From assembly GCA_905221605.1 (NCBI GenBank), contig CAJNDS010002617.1, forward strand, positions 62,501 through 97,500: a stretch of DNA of 35,000 bases. The letters are read 5' to 3'. The notes beneath the pieces were generated by a model. It was not told where the DNA came from and did not search any database. It worked only from the letters and a program-made list of their open reading frames with translations. Made by a program: the position numbers and the translations under genes. The DNA comes from Symbiodinium natans. Lineage: Eukaryota > Sar > Dinophyceae > Suessiales > Symbiodiniaceae. Positions 17,064 to 25,892 of the stretch are shown piece by piece; the stretch's first letter is position 1; every line of letters starts with the position of its first letter.

Positions 17064-17180
17064 GAATATTCCTTAAACCATACAAGGAACCTTCTTACAT
17101 ATTTAAGAATATTCCGATATATGTATGTATGTATAGATAGATAAATAGGTATATATATATATATATTATGAGTCCCTGGC
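17064..17180. mobile_element. Family D element with TA-rich microsatellite
   Basis: gaatattccttaaaccatac...aagaatattccgatatatgtatg, then (TA)n and tgagtccctgg. Family D ends are cccag.gactccaat / attggagtccctggg. The first base is the GA donor of the exon at 16944-17063. Confidence 0.65.
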
Positions 17181-17261
17181 CTGAGGTGCTAAGCGCATTT
17201 AAACCGGCGTTTGTTCGGCTTTTGCCTCTGGTCCCGTTGTGTGGCTTTTCGTGGTGCCTCG

Positions 17262-17523
17262 CTAGGAGGTTCATGCGCGGTTGTAAGTAGGGCTAAACCC
17301 TAAACCCTAAACCCTAAACCCGAAACCTTAGACCCTAAACCCTAAACCCTAAATCCTAAACCCTAAACCCTAAACCCAGACCCTAAACCCTAAACCCTAA
17401 ACCCTAAACCCTAAACCCTAAACCCGAAACCCTAAACCCTACACCCTAAACCCGAAACCCTAAACCCGAAACCCTAAACCCGAAACCCTAAACCCGAAAC
17501 CCTAGATCCGAAACCCTAAACCT
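17262..17523. mobile_element. Family A left arm followed by a telomeric array
   Basis: ctaggaggttcatgcgcggttgtaagtagggc passes into CCCTAAA units at about 17293. The rest of the block (to 17523) alternates CCCTAAA and CCCGAAA; at 17440-17500 the two alternate regularly. Confidence 0.65.
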
Positions 17524-17610
17524 CCTGTTTTGGGTGCCCCAAGTCGGTCACTGTGGGTGGGCCCTTTCTTTGGGGCCCTGCTGAACAGTAAGTTCCTTCT
17601 ATTGGGGCCT

Positions 17611-17756
17611 CCGAGATTTGGGATACCTTTTTGGGGTCCTCAAAATGGAATCCTACTATTTGGGGACCTATACTTGGGGACCCCCAGTATAGACCCCAAA
17701 TAGTAGGATCGCCCTTACAGTAAGGACCCCAAGAAGGTACCCCCTAAATTCGGAAA
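17611..17756. mobile_element. Family G palindromic element, intact
   Basis: About 145 bp forming a long inverted repeat: ...ttggggtcctcaaaatgg, aatcctactatttgggg, a short centre, then ccccaaatagtaggat and aaggaccccaagaaggta. Arms of about 60 bp are nearly complementary. Further gggcc-rich arms outside suggest the element may be larger (17525-17820). Confidence 0.75.
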
Positions 17757-18052
17757 CCCCCAAATCGTAAATTCCATTTCTGGTGAGCTTTGGGTGCCCT
17801 ACATCAGAGGGGCCCCAAAAGGGACCATAAACCTTAAACCTTAAACCCTGAACCCTAAACGCTAGGACCCTAGACCCTAGACCCTAAGCCCATACATTTG
17901 GACTCGCAAGTCTCTTGGTCCCTACCCTGTGAAACTTGCACTTTCAGGAGGTTTGGGACTTAGAGTCCAAGGACTGTGGGAAGGATAGCGTGTCTATGGG
18001 TATGGCAAGCTGGCTCTCAACTTACCCTAAGCCCTCGGCTTAGTGCCTGCAG

Positions 18053-18230
18053 AATGTTGACTTAAGCTTCTTGAGCTCCCCAAGGCTTGGGTGTTTTGTA
18101 CGGGACCGCGGCCTTGTAGACGCTTCTGCTGGCATGGTGGAGATTTTTCGCTTCTCATCAGCGCCTGACAGCCGTTGCTCGATCACTGGCAAAGCAGTGA
18201 CTAGGAGACGTCATGGGAGACGTATGCGAG
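18053..18230 (+). CDS. Exon of unrecognised Arg-rich protein
   Basis: After tgcctgcag| the frame gives NVDLSFLSSPRLGCFVRDRG, then LVDASAGMVEIFRF and GKAVTRRRHGRRMR, ending at a GC donor (tgcgag|gcccgc) beside a family-A element. It probably continues in the Ser/Arg-rich exon 18455-18526, although the phase of that join was not resolved. Confidence 0.6.
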
Positions 18231-18235
18231 GCCCG

Positions 18236-18454
18236 CTTGGAGGTTCATGGGTAGCTATAAGTAGGGCTGTAAGTATGGTGACCCTACTTCTACCCTTGTT
18301 TGGGGTACTTAAGAACCCTACTCATATCTGCCCTACACCCCTAAACCCTCAACCCTAAACCTTAAACTCGAAACCCTAAACCCTAAACTCGAAACCCTAA
18401 ACCCTAAACCCCAAACCCTAAACCCTAATTATAACTACCCCATGAACCTCCAAG
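18236..18454. mobile_element. Family A element A8 with internal CCCTAAA block
   Basis: Left cttggaggttcatgggtagctataagtaggg; right ttataactaccccatgaacctccaag. A C-rich array (18340-18430) sits in the right arm. The element separates two coding-like exons and so behaves as an intron. Confidence 0.8.
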
Positions 18455-18526
18455 AAGCCGAAGCATAGCCGGGAGGCTTCTGCACAGGACTCCTTGGCCC
18501 TGAGCCGAAGCCGCTCCCGCTTGCAG
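18455..18526 (+). CDS. Ser/Arg-rich exon
   Basis: The frame reads KPKHSREASAQDSLALSRSR then SRLQ, ending cttgcag at the start of a family-D element. Alternating S and R suggests a disordered, phosphorylated tail or an SR-like region. Confidence 0.5.
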
Positions 18527-18831
18527 AGGCTCCAATGATTCTTTAGTTAAGGAAGATTACTAAAACCATATAAGGAACCTTCTTATGCATTACTGAATAT
18601 TCCGCTATATATATATATATATATGTATATGAATATATATATATATATATAGATAGATATTTATATATTTATATTCATATTTACATTTATATTTGCATTT
18701 ATATATATATATATACATATTTATAGGACTACTCCTTAAACCAGAAAAGGAGCCTTCTCATATGTTTTTCTGTACAGATAGATAGATATATATTTAGGAA
18801 TGCTCCTTATTTGGGTATTGGAGTCCCTGGG
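18527..18831. mobile_element. Family D element expanded by (TA)n
   Basis: Left aggctccaatgattctttagttaagg; right tatttgggtattggagtccctggg. The middle holds two ggaaccttct/ggagccttct segments and about 120 bp of TA/TATTTA microsatellite (18605-18720). It probably acts as the intron before the exon at 18832. Confidence 0.65.
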
Positions 18832-18937
18832 CTTGCCTGTGGCTTTTGAAAGCACCGGAGTCCTCAGAGGGCTTGGTCCTGCCGGATATTTATCGCTTGC
18901 GACACTCGATGCATGGAAAAGGGGCAGCCGCCTTTTC
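18832..18937 (+). CDS. Exon of unrecognised protein
   Basis: The frame reads LPVAFESTGVLRGLGPAGYL then SLATLDAWKRGSRLF, ending at a TTTAGGG array (gtag|ggtttag). A clear open, high-GC3 frame directly after a family-D element. Confidence 0.55.
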
Positions 18938-19060
18938 GTAGGGTTTAGGGTTTAGGGTTTGGGGTTTGGGGTTTAGGGTTTAGGGTTTAGGGTTTTGGGT
19001 TTAGGGTTTAGGGTTTGGGGTTCAGGGTTCCTCTTCACAAGTGGGTTGGTTCGAAGTTAG

Positions 19061-19109
19061 GCACCTGGGTCTCAAGAGCAAGTACCGGAACAGGGAACCC
19101 TCACGCAAG
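19061..19109 (+). CDS. Exon of unrecognised basic protein
   Basis: After gaagttag|g the frame reads HLGLKSKYRNREPSRK, ending at a GC donor (cgcaag|gcttcg). TTTAGGG-type arrays are on both sides (18938-19030, 19160-19385). Confidence 0.5.
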
Positions 19110-19159
19110 GCTTCGGATGCAGGGTGCAGGTTTTGCTAATTTAGGGGATGAGGCTTTAT

Positions 19160-19385
19160 AGGGTTGAGGGTTGAGGGCTCTAGGGTTTAGGGTTTAGGGC
19201 TTTAATAGGGTTTAGGGTTTAGGGTTTAGGGTTTAGGCTTTGGGGTTTAGGGTTTAGGGCTTAGGGTTTATGTTAGGGTTCAGGGTTCAGGGTTCAGGGT
19301 TCAGGGTTCAGGGTTCAGGGTTCAGGGTGGAGGGTTCAGGGTTCAGGGTTTAGGGTTTAGGGTCCAGACTTTAAGGTTGAGGGTT
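19160..19385 (+). repeat. Telomeric array with TTCAGGG sub-block
   Basis: TTTAGGG units pass into about nine consecutive TTCAGGG units at 19268-19340 and then back. Local homogenisation of a variant heptamer. Confidence 0.93.
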
Positions 19386-19463
19386 TGAGGCTTCTTCTGA
19401 ACGATAGGAAGAAGCTCAGCATGTGTGCCGGGCTTTGAAGTGTGCAAGACTTCGGTGATCTAG

Positions 19464-19589
19464 CTTGGGAGCCCAGTGGTACACTTTTTGCTCTTTTGGG
19501 GTTTAGGGTTTAGGGTTTAGGGGTTTCCTTCTAAAGTAACCAACCCCGAAAAGGGTACCCTTATTGCAATCTGGTTCTGGGCTACCAAG
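19464..19589. mobile_element. Family B element B2 with internal TTTAGGG units
   Basis: Ends cttgggagcccagtggtacac / tggttctgggctaccaag. Three telomeric heptamers interrupt its centre (19498-19525), where B1 and B5 have none. The flanking frame before it reads RSSACVPGFEVCKTSVI. Confidence 0.78.
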
Positions 19590-19719
19590 TTAGATAAGCC
19601 CTCAAACCCTCCCCTCAGCCAGAAAGTCTCAAAAGCGAGGCTCAGACGCTTAAACCCGGAAAAAGCCTGAAAGCCCTAAAGCCCTGGAACCTTAAGAAAC
19701 CACCCCCCCCCCCTTCCCC

Positions 19720-19930
19720 TTAAACCCCAAACCCCAAACCCCAAACCCCAAACCCCAAACCCCAAACCCCAAACCCTAAACCCCAAACCCCAAACCCCAA
19801 ACCCCAAACCCCAAACCCGAAACCCCAAACCCCAAACCCCAAACCTCAAACCCCAAACCCCAAACCCCAAACCCCAAACCCGAAACACCAAACCCCAAAC
19901 CCCAAACCCCAAACCCCGAAACCCTAAGCC
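19720..19930 (+). repeat. CCCCAAA array
   Basis: About 29 heptamers, nearly all CCCCAAA rather than CCCTAAA. Mirrored by TTTGGGG at 20050-20315 on the other side of the exon at 19939-20048. Confidence 0.95.
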
Positions 19931-19938
19931 CTACCGCA

Positions 19939-20048
19939 GCTTCCTGAAAAAGGCCATCCGTGAGGGCCCCCTGCAGCCCGCCTCGGCCCCGCGGCCCCAC
20001 CGCAGGGCCTCCCTCCCCGCGCGCCCGGCTCGAGACTCAACCTGGGAT
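19939..20048 (+). CDS. Exon of unrecognised Pro/Arg-rich protein
   Basis: After ctaccgcag| the frame reads FLKKAIREGPLQPASAPRP, then HRRASLPARPARDSTW. RRAS is a possible basophilic kinase site. It lies between mirror-image CCCCAAA and TTTGGGG arrays. It probably joins, directly or through another exon, to 20691-20747. Confidence 0.6.
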
Positions 20049-20049
20049 T

Positions 20050-20315
20050 TTAGGGTTTAAGGTTTGGGGTTTGGGGTTTGGGGTTTAGGGTTTGGGGTTT
20101 GGGGTTTGGGGTTTGGGGTTCAGGGTTTGGGGGTTTGGGGCTTGGGGTTTAGGGTTTAGGGTTTGGGGTTTGGGGCTTGGGGTTTGGGGTTTGGGGTTTG
20201 GGGTTTGGGGTTTAGGGTTTGGGGTTTGGGGTTTGGGGTTTGGGGCTTGGGGTTTGGGTTTTGGGGTTTGGGTTTTGGGGATTGGGGGGTTTGGGGTTTG
20301 GGGGGTTTGGGGCTC
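20050..20315 (+). repeat. TTTGGGG array
   Basis: About 36 heptamers, mostly TTTGGGG with CTTGGGG and TTTAGGG interspersed. Same variant, opposite strand, as the array at 19720-19930. Confidence 0.95.
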
Positions 20316-20435
20316 TACGCCCTAAACCCTACAAGCAATCAGCAAGTTCCCAAAGACTAGGACCCAGAGTAGGCCCTTAGGTTCCCTCATATTCCTTTTG
20401 ACTCCTGGGTTACTCTTCGGTCACCCTAAATCAGC

Positions 20436-20670
20436 CAAACCCTAAACCCTAAACCCTAAACCCTAAACCCTAAACCCTAAACCCTAAACCCTAAACCCTA
20501 AACCCTAAACCCTAAACCCTAAACCCTAAACCCTAAACCTAACCCTAAACCCTAAACCCTAAACCCTAAACCCTAAACCCTAAACCCTAAACCCTAAACC
20601 CTAAACCCTAAACCCTAAACCCCAAGCCCCAAGCCCCAAACCCTAAACCCTAAACTCTAAACCCTAACCT
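20436..20670 (+). repeat. Telomeric array (CCCTAAA)n
   Basis: About 33 mostly perfect heptamers, upstream of the exon at 20691. Confidence 0.95.
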
Positions 20671-20690
20671 TTGCTCCCAAAGAGCTGCAG

Positions 20691-20747
20691 GCACCGCGGC
20701 CTTCGTTGGACTTCTCGACGCCCGGCGACCAGGAGAGGCCCGAGGAG
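20691..20747 (+). CDS. Exon of unrecognised protein
   Basis: 19 codons, phase 0 at both ends, between gagctgcag| and gaggag|gttgaa (GT donor): APRPSLDFSTPGDQERPEE. A C-rich array upstream and a G-rich array downstream (20750-20900). Confidence 0.6.
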
Positions 20748-21024
20748 GTTGAAGGGTTAGGGGAGTTCAGGGTTTAGGGTTCAGGGTTTAGGGTTCGGGG
20801 TTTGGGGTTAGGGTTAAGGGGGTTTAGGGATTAAGGGCTTAGGGTTTAGGGTTGTAGGGTTTCGCGTTTCGCGTGGAGGGATTAAAGTCTAGGGTTAGGG
20901 GTATGGGGTTTGAGGTTCGAGAAGTTTAACGTTTTGCGTTGAGGGTTCTTGGGCTCAGGAAAGCTTAAGGGGCTTGGGAGTTCAGTTTCAGATGCATGGT
21001 GGCGCTGATTTTGTCTGCTTGTCC

Positions 21025-21309
21025 AGGAACATACAAAAACCGCTGGGTGCAAGCTTGAAGCCCAATCAAGCCCCAGACCCTAAGCCCTTAAGCCCCAAAC
21101 CCTAAACCCTAAGGTAGACGAGGCCAAAGTGCAAAACTCAAGGCCGTAAGTCCTAAGCCCCACAGGGGCCCTTCTTGGGGGCGGGTTTTAGGGGGTTTAA
21201 GGGATTGAGAGAGTCCCCCCGCCGAAAGAAGGGAGACCGGAGTCTGAGAGATCATAACCCCCACAACCCAACTGACCATCCCTGCCTACTAAGTCAAAGG
21301 AGCTTCCAG
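21025..21309 (+). CDS. Cluster of three short exons
   Basis: Candidates: about 20990-21060 (MHGGADFVCLSRNIQKPLG); 21114-21145 (VDEAKVQNSR) with a telomere-derived acceptor ccctaag|g and donor gtaagt; and about 21206-21309 (ESPRRKKGDRSLRDHNPH then NPTDHPCLLSQRSFQ) ending at gtaggg. Phases between them were not resolved. Confidence 0.45.
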
Positions 21310-21394
21310 GTAGGGTTGAGGGTTGAGGGTTTAGGGTTTAGGGTTTAGGGTTTCGGGTTTAGGTTTGGGGTTAAAGGCTTGGGGCTTCCTAAAG

Positions 21395-21468
21395 CCATGA
21401 AGCACAGGCCCTCGCTGCTTTTTGAACGCTGCCAAGCGCTGGAGGAGCTGGTCCGGCAGCTGAAGGAG
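21395..21468 (+). CDS. Coiled-coil-like exon
   Basis: The frame reads MKHRPSLLFERCQALEELV then RQLKE, ending at a GA donor (aaggag|gattgg). Leu/Glu spacing suggests a coiled coil. TTTAGGG arrays flank both sides (21310-21370 and 21475-21620). Confidence 0.6.
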
Positions 21469-21474
21469 GATTGG

Positions 21475-21935
21475 GTTTAGGGATTAGGGTCTAGGGTTTA
21501 GGGTTTAGGGTTTAGGGTCTAGGGTTTAGGGTTTAGGGTTTAGGGTTTAGGGTGTAGGGTGTAGGGTCTAGGGTTTAGGGTTTAGGGTTCAGGGTTGAGG
21601 GTTTAGGGTTTAGCGCTTAGGATTCCAGGGCTTTTTGGCGAAAGTTTGACGGTTTAGGGTCCGCAACGTAGGGTAGGGCTAGGTTGGGTAGGGTAGGGTA
21701 GGTCTTTTCTTGGGGGGATTTTTAGGGTTTAGGGCCGGGTTGGCGTCTGGGGCAGGCAAAAGCTTCATGGGTTTATTCATGGGTTTACCCTAAACCCTAA
21801 ACCCTAAACCCTAAACCCTAAACCCTAAACCCTAGACCCTAGACCCTAAACCCTAAACCCTAAACCCTCAACCTTAATCCCTAAACCCTAAACCCTAAAC
21901 CCTAAACCCTAAACCCTAGACCCTGAACCCCTACA
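21475..21935 (+). repeat. G-rich then C-rich telomeric arrays
   Basis: TTTAGGG at 21475-21620 and CCCTAAA at 21786-21935 with about 165 bp between them that includes gtagggtagg repeats (21670-21705). No exon was seen in the gap. Confidence 0.92.
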
Positions 21936-22320
21936 GGCGTGAAGGTTTTAAGGGTGCCGGGCCTGAGGCTTCTTTTGTTTCAAGGTCTTTAGTTAAGGGA
22001 TACAGGGATGGACTCAAAGAAGGGGACCCCCTAGATTGGCCCTTACCTTTGTTTATCTTACATGGTTAAGGGTTTAAGGTTTAGGGCTTAGGGTGGAGGT
22101 CTCTAGGGTCTTGGATTTTTAATGGCTTGGGGTTGCTGCACATTGTGCAGACACTTCTCCTTGTGAATCCCAAGCCCTTACGCCCGAACGCCCTTAAACA
22201 AAACCCGAAGTTGCCAAACCCTAAGCCCTAAGCCCTAAACCCTAACGAACCCTAACGAACCCTAAACCCTAAACCCTAAACCCCTAAGCCTAAACCCCTA
22301 AGCCTAAACCCCAAACCCTG

Positions 22321-22415
22321 ACTCCACCAGCAACCCCCCTAAGCGAAGCGGTGCTCCTGAAGAGGAGAATCGGCAGCTCCGCGAGCAGCGGGCCGATCCC
22401 GTGCAGGCGCCTCCT
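22321..22415 (+). CDS. Coiled-coil-like exon
   Basis: The frame reads DSTSNPPKRSGAPEEENRQL then REQRADPVQAPP. EEENRQLREQ is typical of coiled coils and may belong to the same protein as 21395-21468. A C-rich array lies upstream (22215-22320) and a G-rich one downstream (22420-22455). Confidence 0.55.
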
Positions 22416-22572
22416 CATTTAGGGTTTAGGGTTTAGGGTTTAGGGTTCAGGGTGTAGCATTGGTGAGCTGAACGCAATATTATGAAGACATGCCCACCCC
22501 GAGGCCACCCAAACACTACTCATCACGAAACCAAACCGGAGCCAGCCAAAGCCAAGCCAGCCATTCAATTGT

Positions 22573-22680
22573 CAGATATCGAACATGTTTAGAGGACACT
22601 AAGACAGAACACTGCGAATGTTTCAGTTTTCAGACATCGAACATGTTTAGAGAACACTAAGATAAAACACTGCGAATGCT
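22573..22680. repeat. 58-bp tandem duplication
   Basis: cagatatcgaacatgtttag at 22573 recurs as cagacatcgaacatgtttag at 22631. The two copies differ at a few positions. It borders the left edge of the 14-bp minisatellite. Confidence 0.9.
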
Positions 22681-22689
22681 TGGGACATT

Positions 22690-24060
22690 TGCGCGCAATG
22701 GCCTTGACACAATACACTCGGCACAACACAGCTGGCGCAATGCACTTGGCACAAGGCAATTGGCAAGATGCCCTTTGGCACAATGCCCTTTTGGCACAAT
22801 GCACTTGGCACAAGGCACGTGGCGCAATGCACTTGGCACAGTGCACGCCTGGAACACTGCACTTGGCACAGAGCGCTTGCGCAATGCACTTGGCACTATA
22901 CTGCAGTTGGCACACGCAGCACAATGCACTTGGCACAATGCCTTTTGGCACAATGCCCTCTTGCACAATGCACTTGGCACAATGCACGCCTGGAACAATG
23001 CACTTGGCACAGAGCACTTGGACTTGGCACGCACTTGGCACAATGCACTTGAGCGCAATTCACTTGGAACAATGCTCTTGGCACAATGCACTTGGCACAA
23101 TGCACTTGGCACATGGGACAATGCACTTAGCACAATGCACTTGGCACAGTGCACGTAGCACAACGGACTTGGCGCAATGGACTTGGCGCAACACACTTGG
23201 CACAACAATGCGGCTCTTACCTTGACACAATGCACTTGGCAAATTGTCACACTAGCGCAATGCACTTGGCATTGATGGCACAACGGACTTGACGCAATGC
23301 ACTTGGCATTAGAAGCAGTTGGCACATGCACGGGTACATTAGCGCAATGCCGTTGGCCTTGACACAATGCACTTGGCACATTGGTGCAATGCATTTGGCA
23401 TTGACGCAATGCACCTGGAACAATGCACTTGGCACAGAGCACTTGCGCAATGGACTTGGCACTATGGAACACAATGCCCTTTGGCGCAATGCACTTGGAC
23501 TTGGCACGCACTTGGCACAATGCACCTGACACATGCTCGTGCTCATGAGCGCAAGGCACTTTGGCACAATGCACTTGGGCGCAATGCACTTGGAAGTGCA
23601 TTAGCGCAATGCACTTGGCACATGGAACAATGCACTGAGTACAATGCACTTGGCACAGTGCACTTAGAACAACGGACTTGGCGCAATACACTTGGCGCAA
23701 TACACTTGGCACAACAATGCGGCTCGCACATGCACTGGCACATTGCCACAATGCACGTGACCTTGACGCAATGCACTGAGCCCAGCGGCACACTAGCGCA
23801 ATGCACTTGGCATTGATGGCACAACGGACTTGACGCAACGCACTTGGCACTATAATGCAGTTGGCACACGCACGAGTACATTAGCACAATGCACTTGGGC
23901 TTGACACAATGCACGTGGTACATTGGCGCAATGCACTTGACACTGCACTTGACACATGGAACAATGCACTTGGCGTAATGCACCTCAAGGCACTTGGCAC
24001 AACGGACTTGGCACAATGGACTTGACGCAAAGCACCCGGCGCGCAATGCACTTGGCACGA
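22690..24060. repeat. 14-bp minisatellite, about 1.4 kb
   Basis: Degenerate tandem repeats of cacttggcacaatg (variants gcgcaatg, acaacgga, gaacaatg). Since 14 is not a multiple of 3 and the unit has no stop in any of six registers, long frames stay open on both strands, with a 14-residue period. This explains the 397-residue - frame and the 150-180-residue frames, none of which looks like a real gene. Confidence 0.95.
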
Positions 24061-24119
24061 GTGATGTTTGAGCTCGTGCCGCCCCCTAACCGGGTTTGTG
24101 GTGGGTTGGGGCCTTGCAG

Positions 24120-24178
24120 GCAGACCTCTCAGGCCTGACCTCCAGGGCGCTGGCCCTGGCCCTCAGTGACCAAGCTAG
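24120..24178 (+). CDS. Exon of unrecognised protein
   Basis: Between ccttgcag| and gctag|gcgac (GC donor): ADLSGLTSRALALALSDQA. A second likely exon at about 24231-24296 reads PSRACQGLADRSTAPAYLQ then KER after ctctgcag. The intron between them would be about 50 bp. Confidence 0.5.
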
Positions 24179-24304
24179 GCGACTTTAGCTTGGCGACCCC
24201 TCAGGGGTGAGCCTGGCAGGCTCTGCAGCCCAGCAGAGCATGCCAAGGTCTCGCTGATCGCTCGACAGCGCCCGCCTACCTACAGAAGGAGAGGGGTGGT
24301 GGGC

Positions 24305-24470
24305 GGGTTTAGGGTTTAGGTTTAATCAGTGGCTTAGGGTTTAGATTTAATTAGTGGTTTAGGGTTTAGATTTAATGAGTGGTTCAGGGTTTAGGGTTTA
24401 GCGTTTTCATGTTCAGGGTTGATGGCGCCAGGTTTCGGTTTCGGTTTAGGGTTTGAGGTTTCGGGTTCAG
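24305..24470 (+). repeat. Degenerate TTTAGGG block with TTTAATNAG variant
   Basis: Units gtttagatttaatnagtg repeat three times between 24313 and 24385, mixed with TTTAGGG and TTTCGG. A more diverged telomere-like block than most. Confidence 0.75.
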
Positions 24471-24699
24471 GCGTCAAGTTTTAAAGGCCACTGGGCACTT
24501 GCTCCGTGGTCGTGGCAGGCTGTTGCCTTGTACTTTCGTAGTGCGTGGGCCGGTGTTTACCTCAGCCCTAAACCGGGTCTCTTGGCTTCCCTTTGTCGTT
24601 CCACGGAGCTATGAGATTGTATGCCAAGCAGGTACAAGGCTTGCCAACAGGGCAAGCTTGTCTGCCCAAACCTAAACCATCAACCTAAACCTCAGAGGT

Positions 24700-25112
24700 G
24701 CTTCTAAATCCACACTTTGTCAAGCAACTGCCGCGGCTGGAGTCTCGAATCGGAAGCCGCAGGGCTTCGGGGTTTCTGGGTTTGGGGTTTGGGGTGCGAG
24801 ATCGTTCTGCAGGCGCCGCGTGGCGCCCTGCAGGGCAGTATGGCCATGACGAGCGGGGCGGCCAGTTTGAACATGGAAGAGCTTGGAAAAAACATTTTGG
24901 CTGTGCATGGCAGTGGATGGCATGGACTCCAGCAAGTGGCGCATGCTTCGTGAAGCTTGGCCAAGAGCTCGGACTTCCAGAAAGCGGAGAGACCGGAGCT
25001 GAAACGGACACTCGGAGTCAGTGATGGGGATGAAGAGGCATATTACTTGCAGGACTCCACACTCATCGGCTCCGCCGTAGGGGTGGGAGCCCCAAACCGC
25101 CGGGAAATTTAG
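24700..25112 (+). CDS. 3'-terminal coding region of unrecognised gene, in-frame TGA
   Basis: In one register the sequence reads MTSGAASLNMEELGKNILAV, then HGSGWHGLQQVAHAS, TGA (24951), SLAKSSDFQKAERPELKRTL, GVSDGDEEAYYLQDSTLIGS and AVGVGAPNRREI, TAG (25110-25112). Both halves look coding. The TGA may lie in an unresolved intron, be a disabling mutation or sequence error, or less likely be recoded. An upstream part (VLLNPHFVKQLPRLE, 24697-24741) is probably another exon. The long - strand frame (24720-25406) is judged a shadow. Confidence 0.5.
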
Positions 25113-25438
25113 TAGGTTAGTAGGTAGGTACAAAGAATCCTTATGTATTAGCTTCCTGGAGTTCTCTGTATTGGGAGTGGGGCTTGTTGTATGTTCACTT
25201 GGTGGGACGGTGCTGTGGCGTGTGCACATTCCTTCCCAGCTAACCCACACACACATCTCAACCGCGGTGGGTGTAGCTTTTGGTGGAGGGCATTCAGTTG
25301 TTTTCAATTCTTGTTCTCCATGTGTCCAGACCCACGGTCTCGTTTGCAAAGTTGTGCTTGCCAACATCACCAGAGGTTGTCGCCAACACCCCAGCGGGCC
25401 ACCCAAACCCCAAACCCCGAGCTTAAGTTCTAAGGTCC
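25113..25438. other. Probable 3' UTR/intergenic sequence
   Basis: Open frames exist on both strands but lack splice context and GC3 bias. Ends at CCCTAGA/CCCTAAA repeats (25440-25535, five CCCTAGA units first). Confidence 0.4.
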
Positions 25439-25578
25439 CTCCTAATCCCTAAACCCTAGACCCTAGACCCTAGACCCTAGACCCTAAACCCTAAACCCTA
25501 AACCCTAAACCCTAAACCCTAAACCCTAAACCCTAAACAAGGGTCCCTCCTCTCGTCCCTTGGCTCTCCGCCTGTCAG

Positions 25579-25639
25579 GACGCCCAGCCTCGCGCCCAGG
25601 CGGCGGCCAACGAAGCCCCGGGAGCCGACCGAGCTTCAG
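25579..25639 (+). CDS. Ala-rich exon of unrecognised protein
   Basis: Clean canonical borders, cctgtcag|gac and gcttcag|gtggg. The frame reads DAQPRAQAAANEAPGADRA then S. A CCCTAAA array is upstream and a TTTAGGG array downstream (25650-25716). Confidence 0.6.
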
Positions 25640-25734
25640 GTGGGCTGAATGGGGTTTAGGGTTTAGGGTTTAGGGTTTAGGGTTTAGGGTTTAGGGTTTA
25701 GGGTTTAGGGTTTAGGGCCCAATATACACCGCAG

Positions 25735-25800
25735 TTGAAGAAAATTCCTTAGACGATTATCAGACTCCTGCATGGTTTACGGTCTATTCCTTAATTGAGG
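25735..25800. mobile_element. Family D-like segment
   Basis: gaagaaaattccttagacga...atggtttacggtctattccttaattgagg; inverted aattcctta / gtctattcctt features shared with 26955-27010 and 2581-2637. Confidence 0.45.
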
Positions 25801-25892
25801 GGACTTGTGCTTTCTGGGGGGTTTATTTGGGTCTGGGCGTCTCCGAGAATTGGGGGTACTCTTTCTTGGGCGCTTCTCTCTAGAAGAAGGGT

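Noticed and set aside
19676-20360. Proteins made of FGVWGLG repeats
   Set aside because: Translations of CCCCAAA/TTTGGGG heptamers; a 7-nt unit without stops gives a 7-residue repeat.
22657-23850. A 397-residue - strand open frame rich in Cys and His
   Set aside because: It is a reading of the 14-bp minisatellite; all frames on both strands are open there and the peptide repeats every 14 residues.
22573-24060. CRISPR-like array
   Set aside because: Units are contiguous without unique spacers and the genome is eukaryotic.
24720-25406. A 228-residue - strand open frame
   Set aside because: It lies opposite + strand exons with better codon use, and all other recognised genes are on the + strand.
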